A stretch of DNA of 26,351 nucleotides from Anaerolineales bacterium UBA1429. Its GTDB lineage: Bacteria; Chloroflexota; Anaerolineae; UBA1429. The stretch spans positions 1 to 26,351 of the forward strand of contig DCTX01000011.1 of NCBI GenBank assembly GCA_002329325.1, read 5' to 3'. The notes under the pieces were generated by a model. That model was not told where the DNA came from, did not search any database, and saw only the letters and a list, made by a program, of their open reading frames with translations. The position numbers and the translations under genes were made by a program. Shown piece by piece: positions 16,407 through 24,688 of this stretch; position 1 is the first letter of the stretch, and each line of letters begins with the position of its first letter.

Positions 16407-16432
16407 CAGGGGCAACCTGTGGGTTGCCCCTG
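16407..16432 (+). terminator. Hairpin between convergent transketolase and nitroreductase genes
   Basis: CAGGGGCAACC (16407-16417) and GGTTGCCCCTG (16422-16432) pair perfectly over 11 bp with a TGTG loop. It lies 24 bases after the transketolase stop and 33 bases beyond the nitroreductase stop on the other strand, so it can serve both. The U-run is poor (CTGCTGTT). Confidence 0.7.
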
Positions 16433-16465
16433 CTGCTGTTACCAAGGACTCTGCACCACCGGCGC

Positions 16466-17065
16466 CTACGGCGCAGGGGCTGCCTCCCACTCCGTCACCT
16501 CTCGCCAGGGGCGGCGCGGGCGCGCCCGGGGCGTCTCATCGGCATAGCCCAGGCTCACGGCGGCGATGAGGACATCCTCGGGGTGGCCCAGCCAACTGCC
16601 TATCTCCTCCACGAGATAGAGGACGTCGCAGATCCACAGGCTGCCCAACCCCAACGCCTGCGCGGCCAGCAACATGGTCTGGATGGCGCCGCCCGTGGAT
16701 TGGGTCATGACGAACTGATAATCGTTGTGGAACTCGACGGGGATCTCGGGGGGAGCCGCGGCGTTGAACACCATGATGGTCACCGGCGCCTGGGCCACCA
16801 CCTGAGCGCTCCAGGCCAGGCTGCCGCTATCCTCGCCTTGATCGGCCAGGGCGCTGGCCCTGTGCTGCATGCGGCGCGCCAGCTCCGCACACCTCGCCCC
16901 CTCGAGCACGACGAAGCGCCACGGCTGCGAGTTCTTGGCCGAGGGCGCCTGCACCGTGAGGTCCAGGATCTCCTCGATCAGCTCCCTCGGCACGGGGCGA
17001 TCCTGAAAGCGGCGGATGCTGCGGCGCTCGCGAATGACCTCAAGGGCGTCGGGGATCTGGGACAT
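16466..17065 (-). CDS. Nitroreductase family FMN-dependent oxidoreductase
   Basis: This 199-residue protein carries the FMN phosphate-binding RRSIRRF (14-20), APSAKNSQPWRF (40-51) and the helix with GGAIQTMLLAAQALGLGSLWI, all diagnostic of the nitroreductase fold. Members are homodimeric cytoplasmic flavoproteins that reduce nitro groups, quinones or flavins with NAD(P)H; the natural substrate is usually unknown. The ATG follows GGAGG (17075-17071) and lies 12 bases after the stop of the ICMT-like gene, so it is the third gene of a leftward operon led by an Fe-S protein. Electrons from that protein may be relevant, but nothing in the sequence proves it. Confidence 0.9.
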   Translation of the reverse strand: MSQIPDALEVIRERRSIRRFQDRPVPRELIEEILDLTVQAPSAKNSQPWRFVVLEGARCAELARRMQHRASALADQGEDSGSLAWSAQVVAQAPVTIMVFNAAAPPEIPVEFHNDYQFVMTQSTGGAIQTMLLAAQALGLGSLWICDVLYLVEEIGSWLGHPEDVLIAAVSLGYADETPRARPRRPWREVTEWEAAPAP

Positions 17066-17077
17066 GGTGGCCTCCTG

Positions 17078-17749
17078 TTACCAGATGCGGGGGATAAGGT
17101 GATCGGTGCGTTGCATGTAATCGGCATAGGCCGGCAATCGTTCGGCCAGGACCTTTTCCTCCCAGATCAGCCGCCGGATAAAGAGCACCACCAGCACCAC
17201 GGAAAAGACCAGGCAGATCAGCGCGCTGAGGATGAGGGGCATGCCCACCACCAGCAGGATATTGGCTGCGTAGGAGGGATGCCGGATGACCGCGTAGGGC
17301 CCGCCCGTCACGATGCGCATGTTCTCCCACGAGTCCACGCGGGCGGAGAGCTCGCCCTGGATGGTGCGGCGGGCCCAGTAGCCCAGGGCAATGCCCACCA
17401 CGCACAAGACGATGCCCACAACCGTCAGCGCCGGCACGGCGCGCAGGGTCAGAGCGTGCTCCAACAGGCTGCCCACCATCAGGAACCACCAGGAGTAGGT
17501 CAGCAGATAGCGCACCCAGACATGGTCGGCATAGGCAGCCTCATCGGGACCGCGAAAGGTGCGAAACTCGATGTTCACATACAGGATAAAGAAGAGGAAA
17601 TAGAGATACACGCGCGGGATATCCAGATAGTCCCATTGGCGCATGAGGTAGATCCATACGGCGATAAAGCCCCCAAAGAGAAAAGCCACGAAAAAGCGCG
17701 AGAACCAGCGCACGATCTTGGAATAGGCTTTGGTGCCAAATTCGTTCAC
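17078..17749 (-). CDS. Isoprenylcysteine carboxyl methyltransferase (ICMT)-like integral membrane protein
   Basis: This 223-residue protein has about five hydrophobic helices and the signature GGPYAVIRHPSYAANI near residues 147-162, followed by an E-E pair and a C-terminal YxxYM segment. This is the SAM-binding pattern of the ICMT/phospholipid methyltransferase group. It probably methylates a lipid or a small hydrophobic acceptor at the membrane; the bacterial substrates are mostly unknown. The GTG start (17749-17747) follows AGGAGG and overlaps the TGA of the upstream Fe-S gene (GTGA), which indicates coupling. A longer frame to 18289 is a shadow of the Fe-S gene and is not used. Confidence 0.85.
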   Translation of the reverse strand: MNEFGTKAYSKIVRWFSRFFVAFLFGGFIAVWIYLMRQWDYLDIPRVYLYFLFFILYVNIEFRTFRGPDEAAYADHVWVRYLLTYSWWFLMVGSLLEHALTLRAVPALTVVGIVLCVVGIALGYWARRTIQGELSARVDSWENMRIVTGGPYAVIRHPSYAANILLVVGMPLILSALICLVFSVVLVVLFIRRLIWEEKVLAERLPAYADYMQRTDHLIPRIW

Positions 17750-18726
17750 GCTACGCCTCCTGGAATACGAGAATCGAGAGCGTCCAACAGAGTCGCCATC
17801 TCTTGCGGAGGGGCGATCTCTGAGATGAGCAGCGGCTCCGGCTTGTCCGCATGGCGTGCCAGCGCCAGGGCCCCCTGGGGGCAGGCGCGCACGCACACGC
17901 CGCAACCCATGCAGACCTCCTCGTCCACATGGAGGTGGCCATCGAGGGAGAGGGCGCCAAAGGGACAGCGCTCGACGCACAGCCCGCAACGTCTGCAGCT
18001 CTCCGCATCCACCTGGGCCACATAGCCCGAGGAGATCAGCATCGGTGTGCCGCTGCGGTGGGCCGCCATGGCGCCGCAGCAGCAGGAGCAGCAGTTGCAG
18101 ATGGCGTAAAAGCGCCCCAGCATGGCGTCCTTGAAAAAGGCGTGGTGGACGTGCCCCCGATCTGCCTCGGCCACGATGATCTCTGTGGCCTCCTCCGCCG
18201 TGATGCGCCGCGCCCGCTCCGGATGATGGGCCAGCACAAAGCTGACAAAGGGCTCGCCCACGATCAGGCATACATCCAGGGGCAGGCATGGCTCACGCCG
18301 CGCCGTGCGGCAGGGGCACTCCAGGGCGGCGATGTGGTCAGGATCCACCAGCACCAGGTCGCGGGCCGTCTCAAAGGGGATCACCTGCTCGGAAAGGGTG
18401 AGGTTCACCGGCTCACGGATCTGCACCAGGCGGGTGGCCTCATCGGTGGGCAGCACCTTGCCGTGGTAGCTCTCGCCCCAGCGCCTGGGCGAGAGGGCCA
18501 GGGCGAGCCAGGGCGCCATGAGCGGCAGATGGAGGCGCAGCGCGGGCCGCTCGCCGATGGCGGCCCCGATGTAGGCATAGGGCCAGCGCGCATAGACATA
18601 CCCGTGCAGCCTCTTCCACCACGAGAGACCCGCGGCCCGCCCCGTGCGCATCATGCGCCGGGTGGCCTCGCGCTTTTCCCTCGTCGGCCCGCGCAGCCAG
18701 GCCTGGATGATCGCGCCAATCCCCAT
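17746..18726 (-). CDS. Cys-rich 4Fe-4S binding protein with CNCCSCCC motif
   Basis: This 326-residue protein ends with two classical ferredoxin clusters: C244-x2-C247-x2-C250-x3-C254-P and C272-x2-C275-x2-C278-x3-C282-P. Upstream are two further cysteine sets: C137/C139/C147/C153 (ECPCR...EPCLPLDVC) and the dense stretch C210-N-C-C-S-C-C-C217. The middle also has GHVHHAFFKDAMLGRFYAICNCC, a pattern I know from uncharacterised 4Fe-4S proteins of Chloroflexota and Deltaproteobacteria. The N-terminal 130 residues are basic and Trp/Tyr-rich, with a hydrophobic stretch at 66-79. It is likely an electron-transfer or redox-sensing protein; the extra cysteines may hold another cluster. The ATG follows GGGAGG, and a promoter lies just upstream. 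It leads the operon with the ICMT-like and nitroreductase genes. Confidence 0.85.
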   Translation of the reverse strand: MGIGAIIQAWLRGPTREKREATRRMMRTGRAAGLSWWKRLHGYVYARWPYAYIGAAIGERPALRLHLPLMAPWLALALSPRRWGESYHGKVLPTDEATRLVQIREPVNLTLSEQVIPFETARDLVLVDPDHIAALECPCRTARREPCLPLDVCLIVGEPFVSFVLAHHPERARRITAEEATEIIVAEADRGHVHHAFFKDAMLGRFYAICNCCSCCCGAMAAHRSGTPMLISSGYVAQVDAESCRRCGLCVERCPFGALSLDGHLHVDEEVCMGCGVCVRACPQGALALARHADKPEPLLISEIAPPQEMATLLDALDSRIPGGVA

Positions 18727-18751
18727 GGTATGCCTCCCTGGTCTTGCGCCT

Positions 18752-18780
18752 ATCCTAGCGCAAAGCGCGTCTGCACACAA
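18752..18780 (-). promoter_or_regulatory. Promoter of the Fe-S protein operon
   Basis: On the minus strand TTGTGT (18780-18775), a 17-base spacer and TAGGAT (18757-18752) stand about 25 bases before the start codon. The -35 box matches three of six consensus positions and the -10 box four. Confidence 0.5.
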
Positions 18781-18851
18781 GATGGGCGCCGTCCGGTAGC
18801 ACAGCATGCCCAGTCTGACCCTATGGCGAGGCGAAGACACCAGGTCTCGGA

Positions 18852-18878
18852 CAAGGGCGAAGACGAGCTTCGCCCTTG
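18852..18878. terminator. Second hairpin in the ATPase/Fe-S gap
   Basis: CAAGGGCGAAG (18852-18862) and CTTCGCCCTTG (18868-18878) form a perfect 11-bp stem with an ACGAG loop. It lies downstream of the leftward ATPase gene and upstream of the Fe-S gene promoter, so it may back up the first hairpin. Neither side has a long U-run. Confidence 0.5.
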
Positions 18879-19005
18879 CTTCTTGCTCCGTGTTCGCCCA
18901 ACTGGGGGCGCGCGCCCGGTCGGCGGGCGCGATGTGGGCACGGCGGACGTGGGAAACGCCGTACCATTCCACACAGCCCTGCAGCGCTATGCCGGGGCAC
19001 GCAAC

Positions 19006-19039
19006 AGCCTCTCCTTGGCCCGTGGGCCAGGGAGAGGCT
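19006..19039 (-). terminator. Long hairpin after the P-type ATPase gene
   Basis: Positions 19006-19021 pair with 19024-19039: nine pairs (AGCCTCTCC), one G-T wobble and six more pairs, closing on a two-base loop. It begins 27 bases after the ATPase stop on the minus strand. The following bases (GTTGCG) give only a poor U-run. Confidence 0.65.
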
Positions 19040-19066
19040 GAGATGCAGAAGCCGCGATCCTGCGCC

Positions 19067-21850
19067 CTAGCGCGCCAGCGCCTTGCGCAGCACCTTGGAG
19101 AGCTCGACGGCGACAAAGACCACCGAGCTCAAGCCCAGGCAGATCAGGAACTGTACGGCGGTGAGGGGCGCCGTGTCGAACACGCGCTGCATGAACGGCA
19201 CATAGATCACCACCGCCTGCAGCACCAGGGTCAGCAGCACGGCCCCCAGCAACGGCTTGTTGCTCAGGAAGCCGAGCTTGAAGATCGAGAGGTGATCCGA
19301 GCGCACCGCCAGGGCGTTGCCCATCTGTGAGAGGCCCAGCGTCGTGAACACCATCGTCTGCCAGACGCGCATATCCAGATGGCCAAAGCCGTATCGCTCG
19401 GCGACCAACTGAGTTGCGACGCAGACGGCGCCCAGCAGCAGCCCGACCCACAGGATGAACGAGCCCATGCCTCGCGCCAGGACGCTTTCGTTGGGCGGAT
19501 GAGGCGGCTCCTCCATGATGTCCGGGGCGGCGGGCTCGAGCCCCAGGGCCAGGGCCGGCAGGCCATCGGTCACCAGGTTGATCCACAAGAGCTGCACGGC
19601 CGAAAGCGGGAGCGAGAGGCCCAGCAGCGGCGAGACGAGCATGAGAAAGATCTCGCCGACGTTGCAGGAGATGATGTACTTGACGAACTTGCGGATGTTC
19701 TCATAGATCGTGCGCCCCTCTTCGATGGCGGCGACGATGGTGGCAAAGTTATCATCCAGCAGCACCATATCCGAGGCCTCTTTGCTGACGTCGGTGCCGG
19801 TGATGCCCATGGCGACGCCGATGTCGGCGCGCTTGAGCGCCGGGGCGTCGTTCACGCCGTCGCCCGTCATGGCCACAAAGTGGCCCTTGTCCTTGAGCGC
19901 CTCGACGATGTTGAACTTGTGCTCAGGGCTCACCCGGGCATACACGCTGACCGACTCGACGACCTCCTCCAGCTCCTCCACCGACATCTGCTCCAGCTCG
20001 ACGCCGGTGAGGACGCGCGGGTTGGGGTCATCGGGATCGACGATGCCCAGGTCGCGGGCGATGTGCAGGGCCGTCAGCGGGTGGTCGCCGGTGATCATGA
20101 CGGGCCGGATGCCGGCCGTGCGGCACTCGGCCACGGCCTGCCGCACCTCGCGACGCGGCGGGTCGATCATGCCCGTCATCCCCACAAAGACCAACTGCTG
20201 CTCGATGGTGTTCTCATCCACCTTGGCCGGCAGCTCCTCGAGGGGCCGCAGAGCGGCGCCCAGCACACGCATCCCGTTCTGGGCCAGCCGGTCGTTGGCG
20301 GCCTGGATGCGCTCACGCCAGGCGTCATCCATGGGCCGGATCTGGCCGTTCTCCCACACCCGGTCGCACACGGCCACCAGGGAATCCACGGCGCCCTTGG
20401 CAAAGGCGATGTAGGGCGCCTGGGGCAGATAGGCGATCAACTGGCGCAGGGGGCCGTTGCCGATATCGGCGCCCGGCGCGGGCATGCGGTGGATGGTCGT
20501 CATGCGTTTGCGCTCGGAGGTAAAGGGCGCCTCTCGCACCCGCGGCATGACCTCCTCCATGTGCGCCTTCCAGAGCCCCATGCGGGCGGCGGCCACGATC
20601 AGGGCGCCCTCGGTGGGATCGCCCACGCTGTGGTAACCCTGATCGCCGTTCTCGTCGCGTTCCAGCACGGCATCGTTGCACAGCGCCCCGCCGGCCAGCA
20701 ACAGGGCCACGTCGGGATCGGCCTCGCCCAGCGGCGACTCGTTGGGGCCGATCACGGCGCTGGCCTGGCGCAGGCGGGTCGTCAGGTTCATCTCCGTCCC
20801 GGCCACATCCAGAGCGGTGACGGTCATGCGGTTCTCCGTCAGGGTGCCGGTCTTGTCGGAGCAGATGGTGGTGACCGAGCCCAGGGTCTCGACCGCCGGG
20901 AGCCTGCGGATCAGGGCGCGCCGCCGGACCATGCGCTGAGCCCCCAACGCCAGGGAGATGGTGACCACGGCGGGCAGCCCCTCGGGGACAGCGGCCACGG
21001 CCAGGCTCACGGCCACCAGGAACATGTGCACGACCTCCTGGCCGCGCCAGACGCCCACGCCAAAGACGACGGTGACGATGGCCAGGGCGCCGATGGCCAG
21101 CCATTTGCCCAGCTCGGCCATGCGCCGCTGGAGGGGAGTGCTCTCCTCGGTGACCTCCTGCAGCAGGTGGGCGATGTGCCCCAGCTCGGTGCGCATGCCC
21201 GTGCCAGTGACGGCGACGGTGCCGCGGCCATAGACCGCCGTGGTGCCCATAAAGACCATGTTCACCCGGTCGCCCAGGGGCGCGGTCTCGTTCTCCAGGG
21301 CCTCCTCGGCCTTTTCCACCGGCACCGATTCGCCGGTGAGGGCTGCCTCCTCAACGCGCAGGTTGGCGGATTCGATCACCCGCCCATCGGCCGGGATGCG
21401 CAATCCCGCGTCGATCAGGACGATGTCGCCGGGCACCAGTCGCGTGGCGGGCACCTCCTGGATCTGGCCATCGCGCCGCACGCGCACCAGCGAGACGGCC
21501 ATCTGTTTGAGGGCCGCCATGGCCCTTTCGGCGCGGTATTCCTGGGTAAAGCCCAGAATGGCGTTGAGGATGACGATGATCAGGATCATGATCGCATCCA
21601 CAAAGTCGCCCTCGTGGCTCACGATGGCCAGGACGAACGAGATCGCGGCGGCCACCAGCAGCACGATGACCATGATCTCGGTAAACTGGCTCAGGAAGAC
21701 GAGGATCGGGTTGCGCATGGGGCGCTCTTCGAGCTGGTTGGGGCCGTATTGCTCCAGGCGGCGCGCGGCCTCTTGCTCGGTTAGCCCTCGGGGGGTGGTC
21801 TGCAGTTCACGCAGCGTGTCATGGATGTCTTGGGTGTGCCAAACTGCCAT
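19067..21850 (-). CDS. Calcium-type P-type (P2) cation-transporting ATPase
   Basis: This 927-residue ion pump is complete. It has an N-terminal cation ATPase domain (about 5-75), actuator TGES (172-175), M4 with PEGLP (289-293) and phosphorylated D332 in DKTGTLT. The nucleotide domain contains FTSERKRM (443-450), the hinge has GDGVND (663-668), and a C-terminal helical domain follows. M5 contains N730 and E733 and M6 N758/T761/D762 (WINLVTDG). With E290 these match the Ca2+ ligands of SERCA sites I and II, so Ca2+ export with ATP hydrolysis at the membrane is favoured over Na+/K+ or Mg2+. The ATG follows AAGGAG (21863-21858). It stands alone: hairpins follow it, and its own promoter precedes it. 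Confidence 0.93.
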   Translation of the reverse strand: MAVWHTQDIHDTLRELQTTPRGLTEQEAARRLEQYGPNQLEERPMRNPILVFLSQFTEIMVIVLLVAAAISFVLAIVSHEGDFVDAIMILIIVILNAILGFTQEYRAERAMAALKQMAVSLVRVRRDGQIQEVPATRLVPGDIVLIDAGLRIPADGRVIESANLRVEEAALTGESVPVEKAEEALENETAPLGDRVNMVFMGTTAVYGRGTVAVTGTGMRTELGHIAHLLQEVTEESTPLQRRMAELGKWLAIGALAIVTVVFGVGVWRGQEVVHMFLVAVSLAVAAVPEGLPAVVTISLALGAQRMVRRRALIRRLPAVETLGSVTTICSDKTGTLTENRMTVTALDVAGTEMNLTTRLRQASAVIGPNESPLGEADPDVALLLAGGALCNDAVLERDENGDQGYHSVGDPTEGALIVAAARMGLWKAHMEEVMPRVREAPFTSERKRMTTIHRMPAPGADIGNGPLRQLIAYLPQAPYIAFAKGAVDSLVAVCDRVWENGQIRPMDDAWRERIQAANDRLAQNGMRVLGAALRPLEELPAKVDENTIEQQLVFVGMTGMIDPPRREVRQAVAECRTAGIRPVMITGDHPLTALHIARDLGIVDPDDPNPRVLTGVELEQMSVEELEEVVESVSVYARVSPEHKFNIVEALKDKGHFVAMTGDGVNDAPALKRADIGVAMGITGTDVSKEASDMVLLDDNFATIVAAIEEGRTIYENIRKFVKYIISCNVGEIFLMLVSPLLGLSLPLSAVQLLWINLVTDGLPALALGLEPAAPDIMEEPPHPPNESVLARGMGSFILWVGLLLGAVCVATQLVAERYGFGHLDMRVWQTMVFTTLGLSQMGNALAVRSDHLSIFKLGFLSNKPLLGAVLLTLVLQAVVIYVPFMQRVFDTAPLTAVQFLICLGLSSVVFVAVELSKVLRKALAR

Positions 21851-21965
21851 TCTCGCGCTCCTTCTGTTTGGGTAAACGAATCACCGCACATACAAGAGCG
21901 TCAGGCTCAACCACCCCTGGCCGCGCCATCATCAGGGTGGCGCAAGACGCACGCGAACTGCACCT

Positions 21966-21995
21966 ATTATAGTTGAAAAGGACGTGGCAGGCCAA
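21966..21995 (-). promoter_or_regulatory. Promoter of the P-type ATPase gene
   Basis: On the minus strand a perfect TATAAT (21971-21966) is preceded, 18 bases upstream, by TTGGCC (21995-21990). The resulting leader is about 105 bases long and holds a small GCGCCA/TGGCGC hairpin (21923-21943). No known riboswitch was recognised in it. Confidence 0.65.
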
Positions 21996-22027
21996 TGCAA
22001 TCTGGCCCGAAAATGCAGGATTTCGCG

Positions 22028-22897
22028 CTATCGAACGACGGATGACTCGGCCTGCAGCAACCGGCCCCCGTCCCACACCAACTGGACCACCGGCTCTCGC
22101 ACCCCCAGGAGCCGTTCCAGCGACTGCTGGAACACCGCGGGGTCTCCCGTCGTGGCGAACACCGTCCGGGGCTCCTGAGGTGGCCCGCTCTCGGCGGCCA
22201 GGCCGTTCTCCGCCAGCACCCGGCCCGTCTGCCAGGCCACGGCGCCGCTGGGCTCCAGCAGGGTCACGCCAGGGCCCAGGATGCGCTGCAAAAGGGGCGC
22301 CACAAAGGGATAGTGGGTACAACCGAGGACCAGCACATCGGCGCCCGCCTGCATCATGGGCGCCAGGCAGGCCCGCAGCAACGCCTCCGTCTCGGGGCCG
22401 TCCAGGTCGCCCGCCTCGATCTGCTCCACCAGGCCCGGGCAAGCCTGCGAGATCACCTGCACGCCGGCGGCGTATCTCTTCTGCACCTCCTGATAGAGGT
22501 AGCCCGAGATGGTGGCCTGGGTGGCCAGCACGCCCACCGCGCCCTGCCTGGTGATCCCCACGGCGGTCTTGAGCGCCGGCACCATGCCGACGATGGGCAG
22601 GGCCTTGCCATTCCGGGCGCGCACCTGATCTCGCAACGCCGGCAGGGCGCTGGCCGAGGCCGTGTTGCAGGCCACCACGATGGCCTTGGCCCCCGCCTCG
22701 CGCAGATGTTCGGCGATCGCGATGGAGAGGGCCTGGATCTCGGCTGTGCTGCGCTCCGAGTATGGGCAATGATGGCTATCGGCGATGTAGTAAAAGCGTT
22801 CGTCCGGCAGCCGTTCCCACAGGGCGCGCAGAACCGAGAGCCCTCCTACGCCCGAATCGAATACGCCGATGTACTCTGTTGACGGGCTGTCTGCCAA
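22028..22897 (-). CDS. murI: Glutamate racemase
   Basis: This 289-residue protein (with the TTG start) has the Asp/Glu racemase signature: FDSGVGG (13-19), C77 in VACNTAS and C193 in LGCTHYPF, the two catalytic cysteines. It converts L-glutamate to D-glutamate for peptidoglycan in the cytoplasm. The longer frame to 22978 has no ribosome site. TTG at 22897-22895 follows GGAGGAG inside the end of the upstream gene, with one base between that gene's TGA and the TTG, so translation is coupled. The gene ends 33 bases before the -35 box of the ATPase promoter, with no clear terminator. Confidence 0.92.
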   Translation of the reverse strand: MADSPSTEYIGVFDSGVGGLSVLRALWERLPDERFYYIADSHHCPYSERSTAEIQALSIAIAEHLREAGAKAIVVACNTASASALPALRDQVRARNGKALPIVGMVPALKTAVGITRQGAVGVLATQATISGYLYQEVQKRYAAGVQVISQACPGLVEQIEAGDLDGPETEALLRACLAPMMQAGADVLVLGCTHYPFVAPLLQRILGPGVTLLEPSGAVAWQTGRVLAENGLAAESGPPQEPRTVFATTGDPAVFQQSLERLLGVREPVVQLVWDGGRLLQAESSVVR

Positions 22898-22898
22898 C

Positions 22899-23636
22899 TC
22901 ACTCCTCCCTCGCGCCGGCGGCGCATTGCACCAGGCGCTCAAACAGCGCCCGATGCAGAGGGTCGTCGGCGTGCACAAGCTCTTCGGGATGCCACTGGAC
23001 CCCGATCAGAAGGCGCCCGGCGCCATCCCCCTCCACCGCCTCGATGATCCCATCGGGCGCCCAAGCCGTGGCCCGCAACCCCCGCCCCAGCGCGGCGACG
23101 GCCTGATGGTGGGTGCTGTTCACAGGCAGGCCGCCCGGGGCGCCCAGCTCTCCCAGCAGGCAATCTGGCGCGATGCGCACGGTGTGGGCCGGGTGGTCGC
23201 GCGGCATCGTCGGTGGCGTTCGGTGGGCCAGGGCGGTGGGGAGCGCCGTCGGGATGTCCTGGATCAGCCCTCCGCCGGCCGCCACATTGAGCACCTGAAT
23301 GCCCCGGCAGATGCCCAGGAGAGGCAGGCCCTCCGCCAGGGCCCAGCGCGCCAGGGTCAGCTCGAGGGCATCGCGGGCGGGGACGATGTCGGCACAGAGC
23401 CCCGTATCCTGCGCGCCATAGGCCTCGGGCGCCACGTCGCCGCCGCCGCAGAGGAGCAGGCCATCGAGCCGCTCGTAGCAGGCCCGCAGGTGCTCCTCCT
23501 CGCTCAGCAGGGGCACCGGAATCGGGATGCCCCCGGCGGCCTGCACCGCGCGGGCATAGGCGGGCGAGATGCTCCACTGCTCACGCCCTGCGACGTGGAC
23601 CACCGTCATGGGCAAGCCGATGTGAGGTGACTTCAA
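22899..23636 (-). CDS. Class-I glutamine-amidotransferase-like peptidase (C26, gamma-glutamyl hydrolase type)
   Basis: This 245-residue protein contains the glutaminase fold with nucleophile C110 (GICRGIQVLN), oxyanion region LLCGGGDV (61-68), and catalytic H216 and E218 in GVQWHPEEL. NSTHHQAV (173-180) marks the PuuD/gamma-glutamyl-gamma-aminobutyrate hydrolase group. It probably hydrolyses a gamma-glutamyl bond, and its coupling to glutamate racemase fits a glutamate or cell-wall theme. TTG at 23636 is used because AGGAG lies seven bases upstream and because residues MKSPHIGLPM align with the usual start; the next Met is residue 10. A strong hairpin separates it from the upstream aldo/keto reductase gene. 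Confidence 0.88.
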   Translation of the reverse strand: MKSPHIGLPMTVVHVAGREQWSISPAYARAVQAAGGIPIPVPLLSEEEHLRACYERLDGLLLCGGGDVAPEAYGAQDTGLCADIVPARDALELTLARWALAEGLPLLGICRGIQVLNVAAGGGLIQDIPTALPTALAHRTPPTMPRDHPAHTVRIAPDCLLGELGAPGGLPVNSTHHQAVAALGRGLRATAWAPDGIIEAVEGDGAGRLLIGVQWHPEELVHADDPLHRALFERLVQCAAGAREE

Positions 23637-23667
23637 AACGCGTCTCCTGCAACGGGCGGCATGGGTG

Positions 23668-23696
23668 CGCGAGGCCCGGGGCCGCCGGGCCTCGCG
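23668..23696 (-). terminator. Perfect 12-bp hairpin after the aldo/keto reductase gene
   Basis: CGCGAGGCCCGG (23668-23679) and CCGGGCCTCGCG (23685-23696) pair perfectly around a GGCCG loop, eight bases after the stop of the reductase gene and before the peptidase gene. It lacks a U-run. Very stable; either a terminator or a processing site splitting one transcript. Confidence 0.65.
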
Positions 23697-23703
23697 AAAG
23701 GTT

Positions 23704-24684
23704 CTAGCGTGTGCCGTACACCGGATCGTGGCCCACCCAGGCGCCGGAGGCGATGGCCGGGATCTCGTCCCGCTCCTCGGGCGTCAGGGCCAGGCTGGCG
23801 CCCTGCACCGTATCGTTGAACTGCTCCAGGTTGCGCGCCCCGATGATGGGGCAGGTGATGCGCGGATCCCCCAGCACCCAGGCCACGGCGAGCTGGGCGG
23901 GGGTCACGCCCCGGGCCTGCGCTGCCTGCAGGAAGGCTTCCACCAGATCCAACGCCTCCTCGGTATAGTAGCGCTCATAGTACTGCTTGAAGGCCTCCAG
24001 GCGGGCGCCCGTCGGCATCGCCGCCCCGCGCCGGTACTTGCCCGTCAGCATGCCCGCGGCCAGCGGGTTGTAGTTGATCACCCCCAGGCCCTCGTCGGCG
24101 CAGAGGGGCAACAGCTCCAGCTCGGCGCTCCGGTTGAGGGCGTTGCACACCGGCTGCAGGCTGACGAAACGGGCCAGCCCCTGGCTCTCGGCGATGCGCA
24201 GGTACTTGGCGAGCTGCCAGGCCTTGAGGTTGGAGCAGCCGACGTAGCGCACCTTGCCCTGGTGCACCAGATCACTCAGGGCGCCCAGCGTCTCCTCGGG
24301 CGGGGTGTGCGGATCCCAGCGATGGATCTGGTAGAGATCGATGACGTCGGTCTGCAGCCGCTCCAGGCTGGCCTCGACCGCCTGCATGATGTGCAGCCGC
24401 GAGAGCCCGCTATCGTTGGGGCCGCTGCCCGTTGGGCCCTGGACCTTGGTGGTCAGCACCACGTCCTTGCGGCAGCCCCGCTGCGCCAGCCAACGCCCCA
24501 CCACCCTCTCGGACGCGCCGGCGGTGTAGATATCCGCCGTGTCTATCAAGTTGCCGCCCAGCTCCACATAGCGATCCATGATCTCGAACGAGGTCTGCTC
24601 ATCGGCCTCGCGCCCGAAGGTCATGGTGCCCAGACAGATGCGGCTCACCTTGATGCCCGAGGCTCCCAGACGCGTGTATTCCAT
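23704..24684 (-). CDS. Aldo/keto reductase
   Basis: This 326-residue TIM-barrel NADPH oxidoreductase has the full catalytic tetrad D48, Y53, K80 and H121 (IDTADIY, TTK, QIHRWDP), as in the group of bacterial aldo/keto reductases that includes YajO and voltage-gated K+ channel beta-like proteins. It probably reduces aldehydes or ketones, including sugar-like carbonyls. ATG at 24684 follows AGAAGGGG; the frame extending to 24744 is not used because it overlaps the ferredoxin gene and lacks a ribosome site. Only four bases separate it from the ferredoxin-like gene upstream, so the two are co-translated. Confidence 0.9.
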   Translation of the reverse strand: MEYTRLGASGIKVSRICLGTMTFGREADEQTSFEIMDRYVELGGNLIDTADIYTAGASERVVGRWLAQRGCRKDVVLTTKVQGPTGSGPNDSGLSRLHIMQAVEASLERLQTDVIDLYQIHRWDPHTPPEETLGALSDLVHQGKVRYVGCSNLKAWQLAKYLRIAESQGLARFVSLQPVCNALNRSAELELLPLCADEGLGVINYNPLAAGMLTGKYRRGAAMPTGARLEAFKQYYERYYTEEALDLVEAFLQAAQARGVTPAQLAVAWVLGDPRITCPIIGARNLEQFNDTVQGASLALTPEERDEIPAIASGAWVGHDPVYGTR

Positions 24685-24688
24685 CTCT

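Larger units (their letters stand above)
18727..19066. other. 340-base gap with two hairpins and a promoter, no gene
   Basis: The gap between the P-type ATPase stop and the Fe-S protein start has no open frame with a ribosome site and protein-like composition. It contains the hairpins at 18852-18878 and 19006-19039 and the promoter at 18752-18780. Nothing is recognised in roughly 18880-19005. Confidence 0.5.

Noticed and set aside
16100..18025. Long plus-strand frame spanning transketolase, nitroreductase and ICMT-like genes
   Set aside because: It crosses several well-supported genes and a hairpin, with low-complexity composition; a shadow.
19379..21784. 801-codon open frame opposite the P-type ATPase
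   Set aside because: Typical antisense frame of a GC-rich gene with His/Gly/Asp-rich composition and no recognisable domain or start signals.
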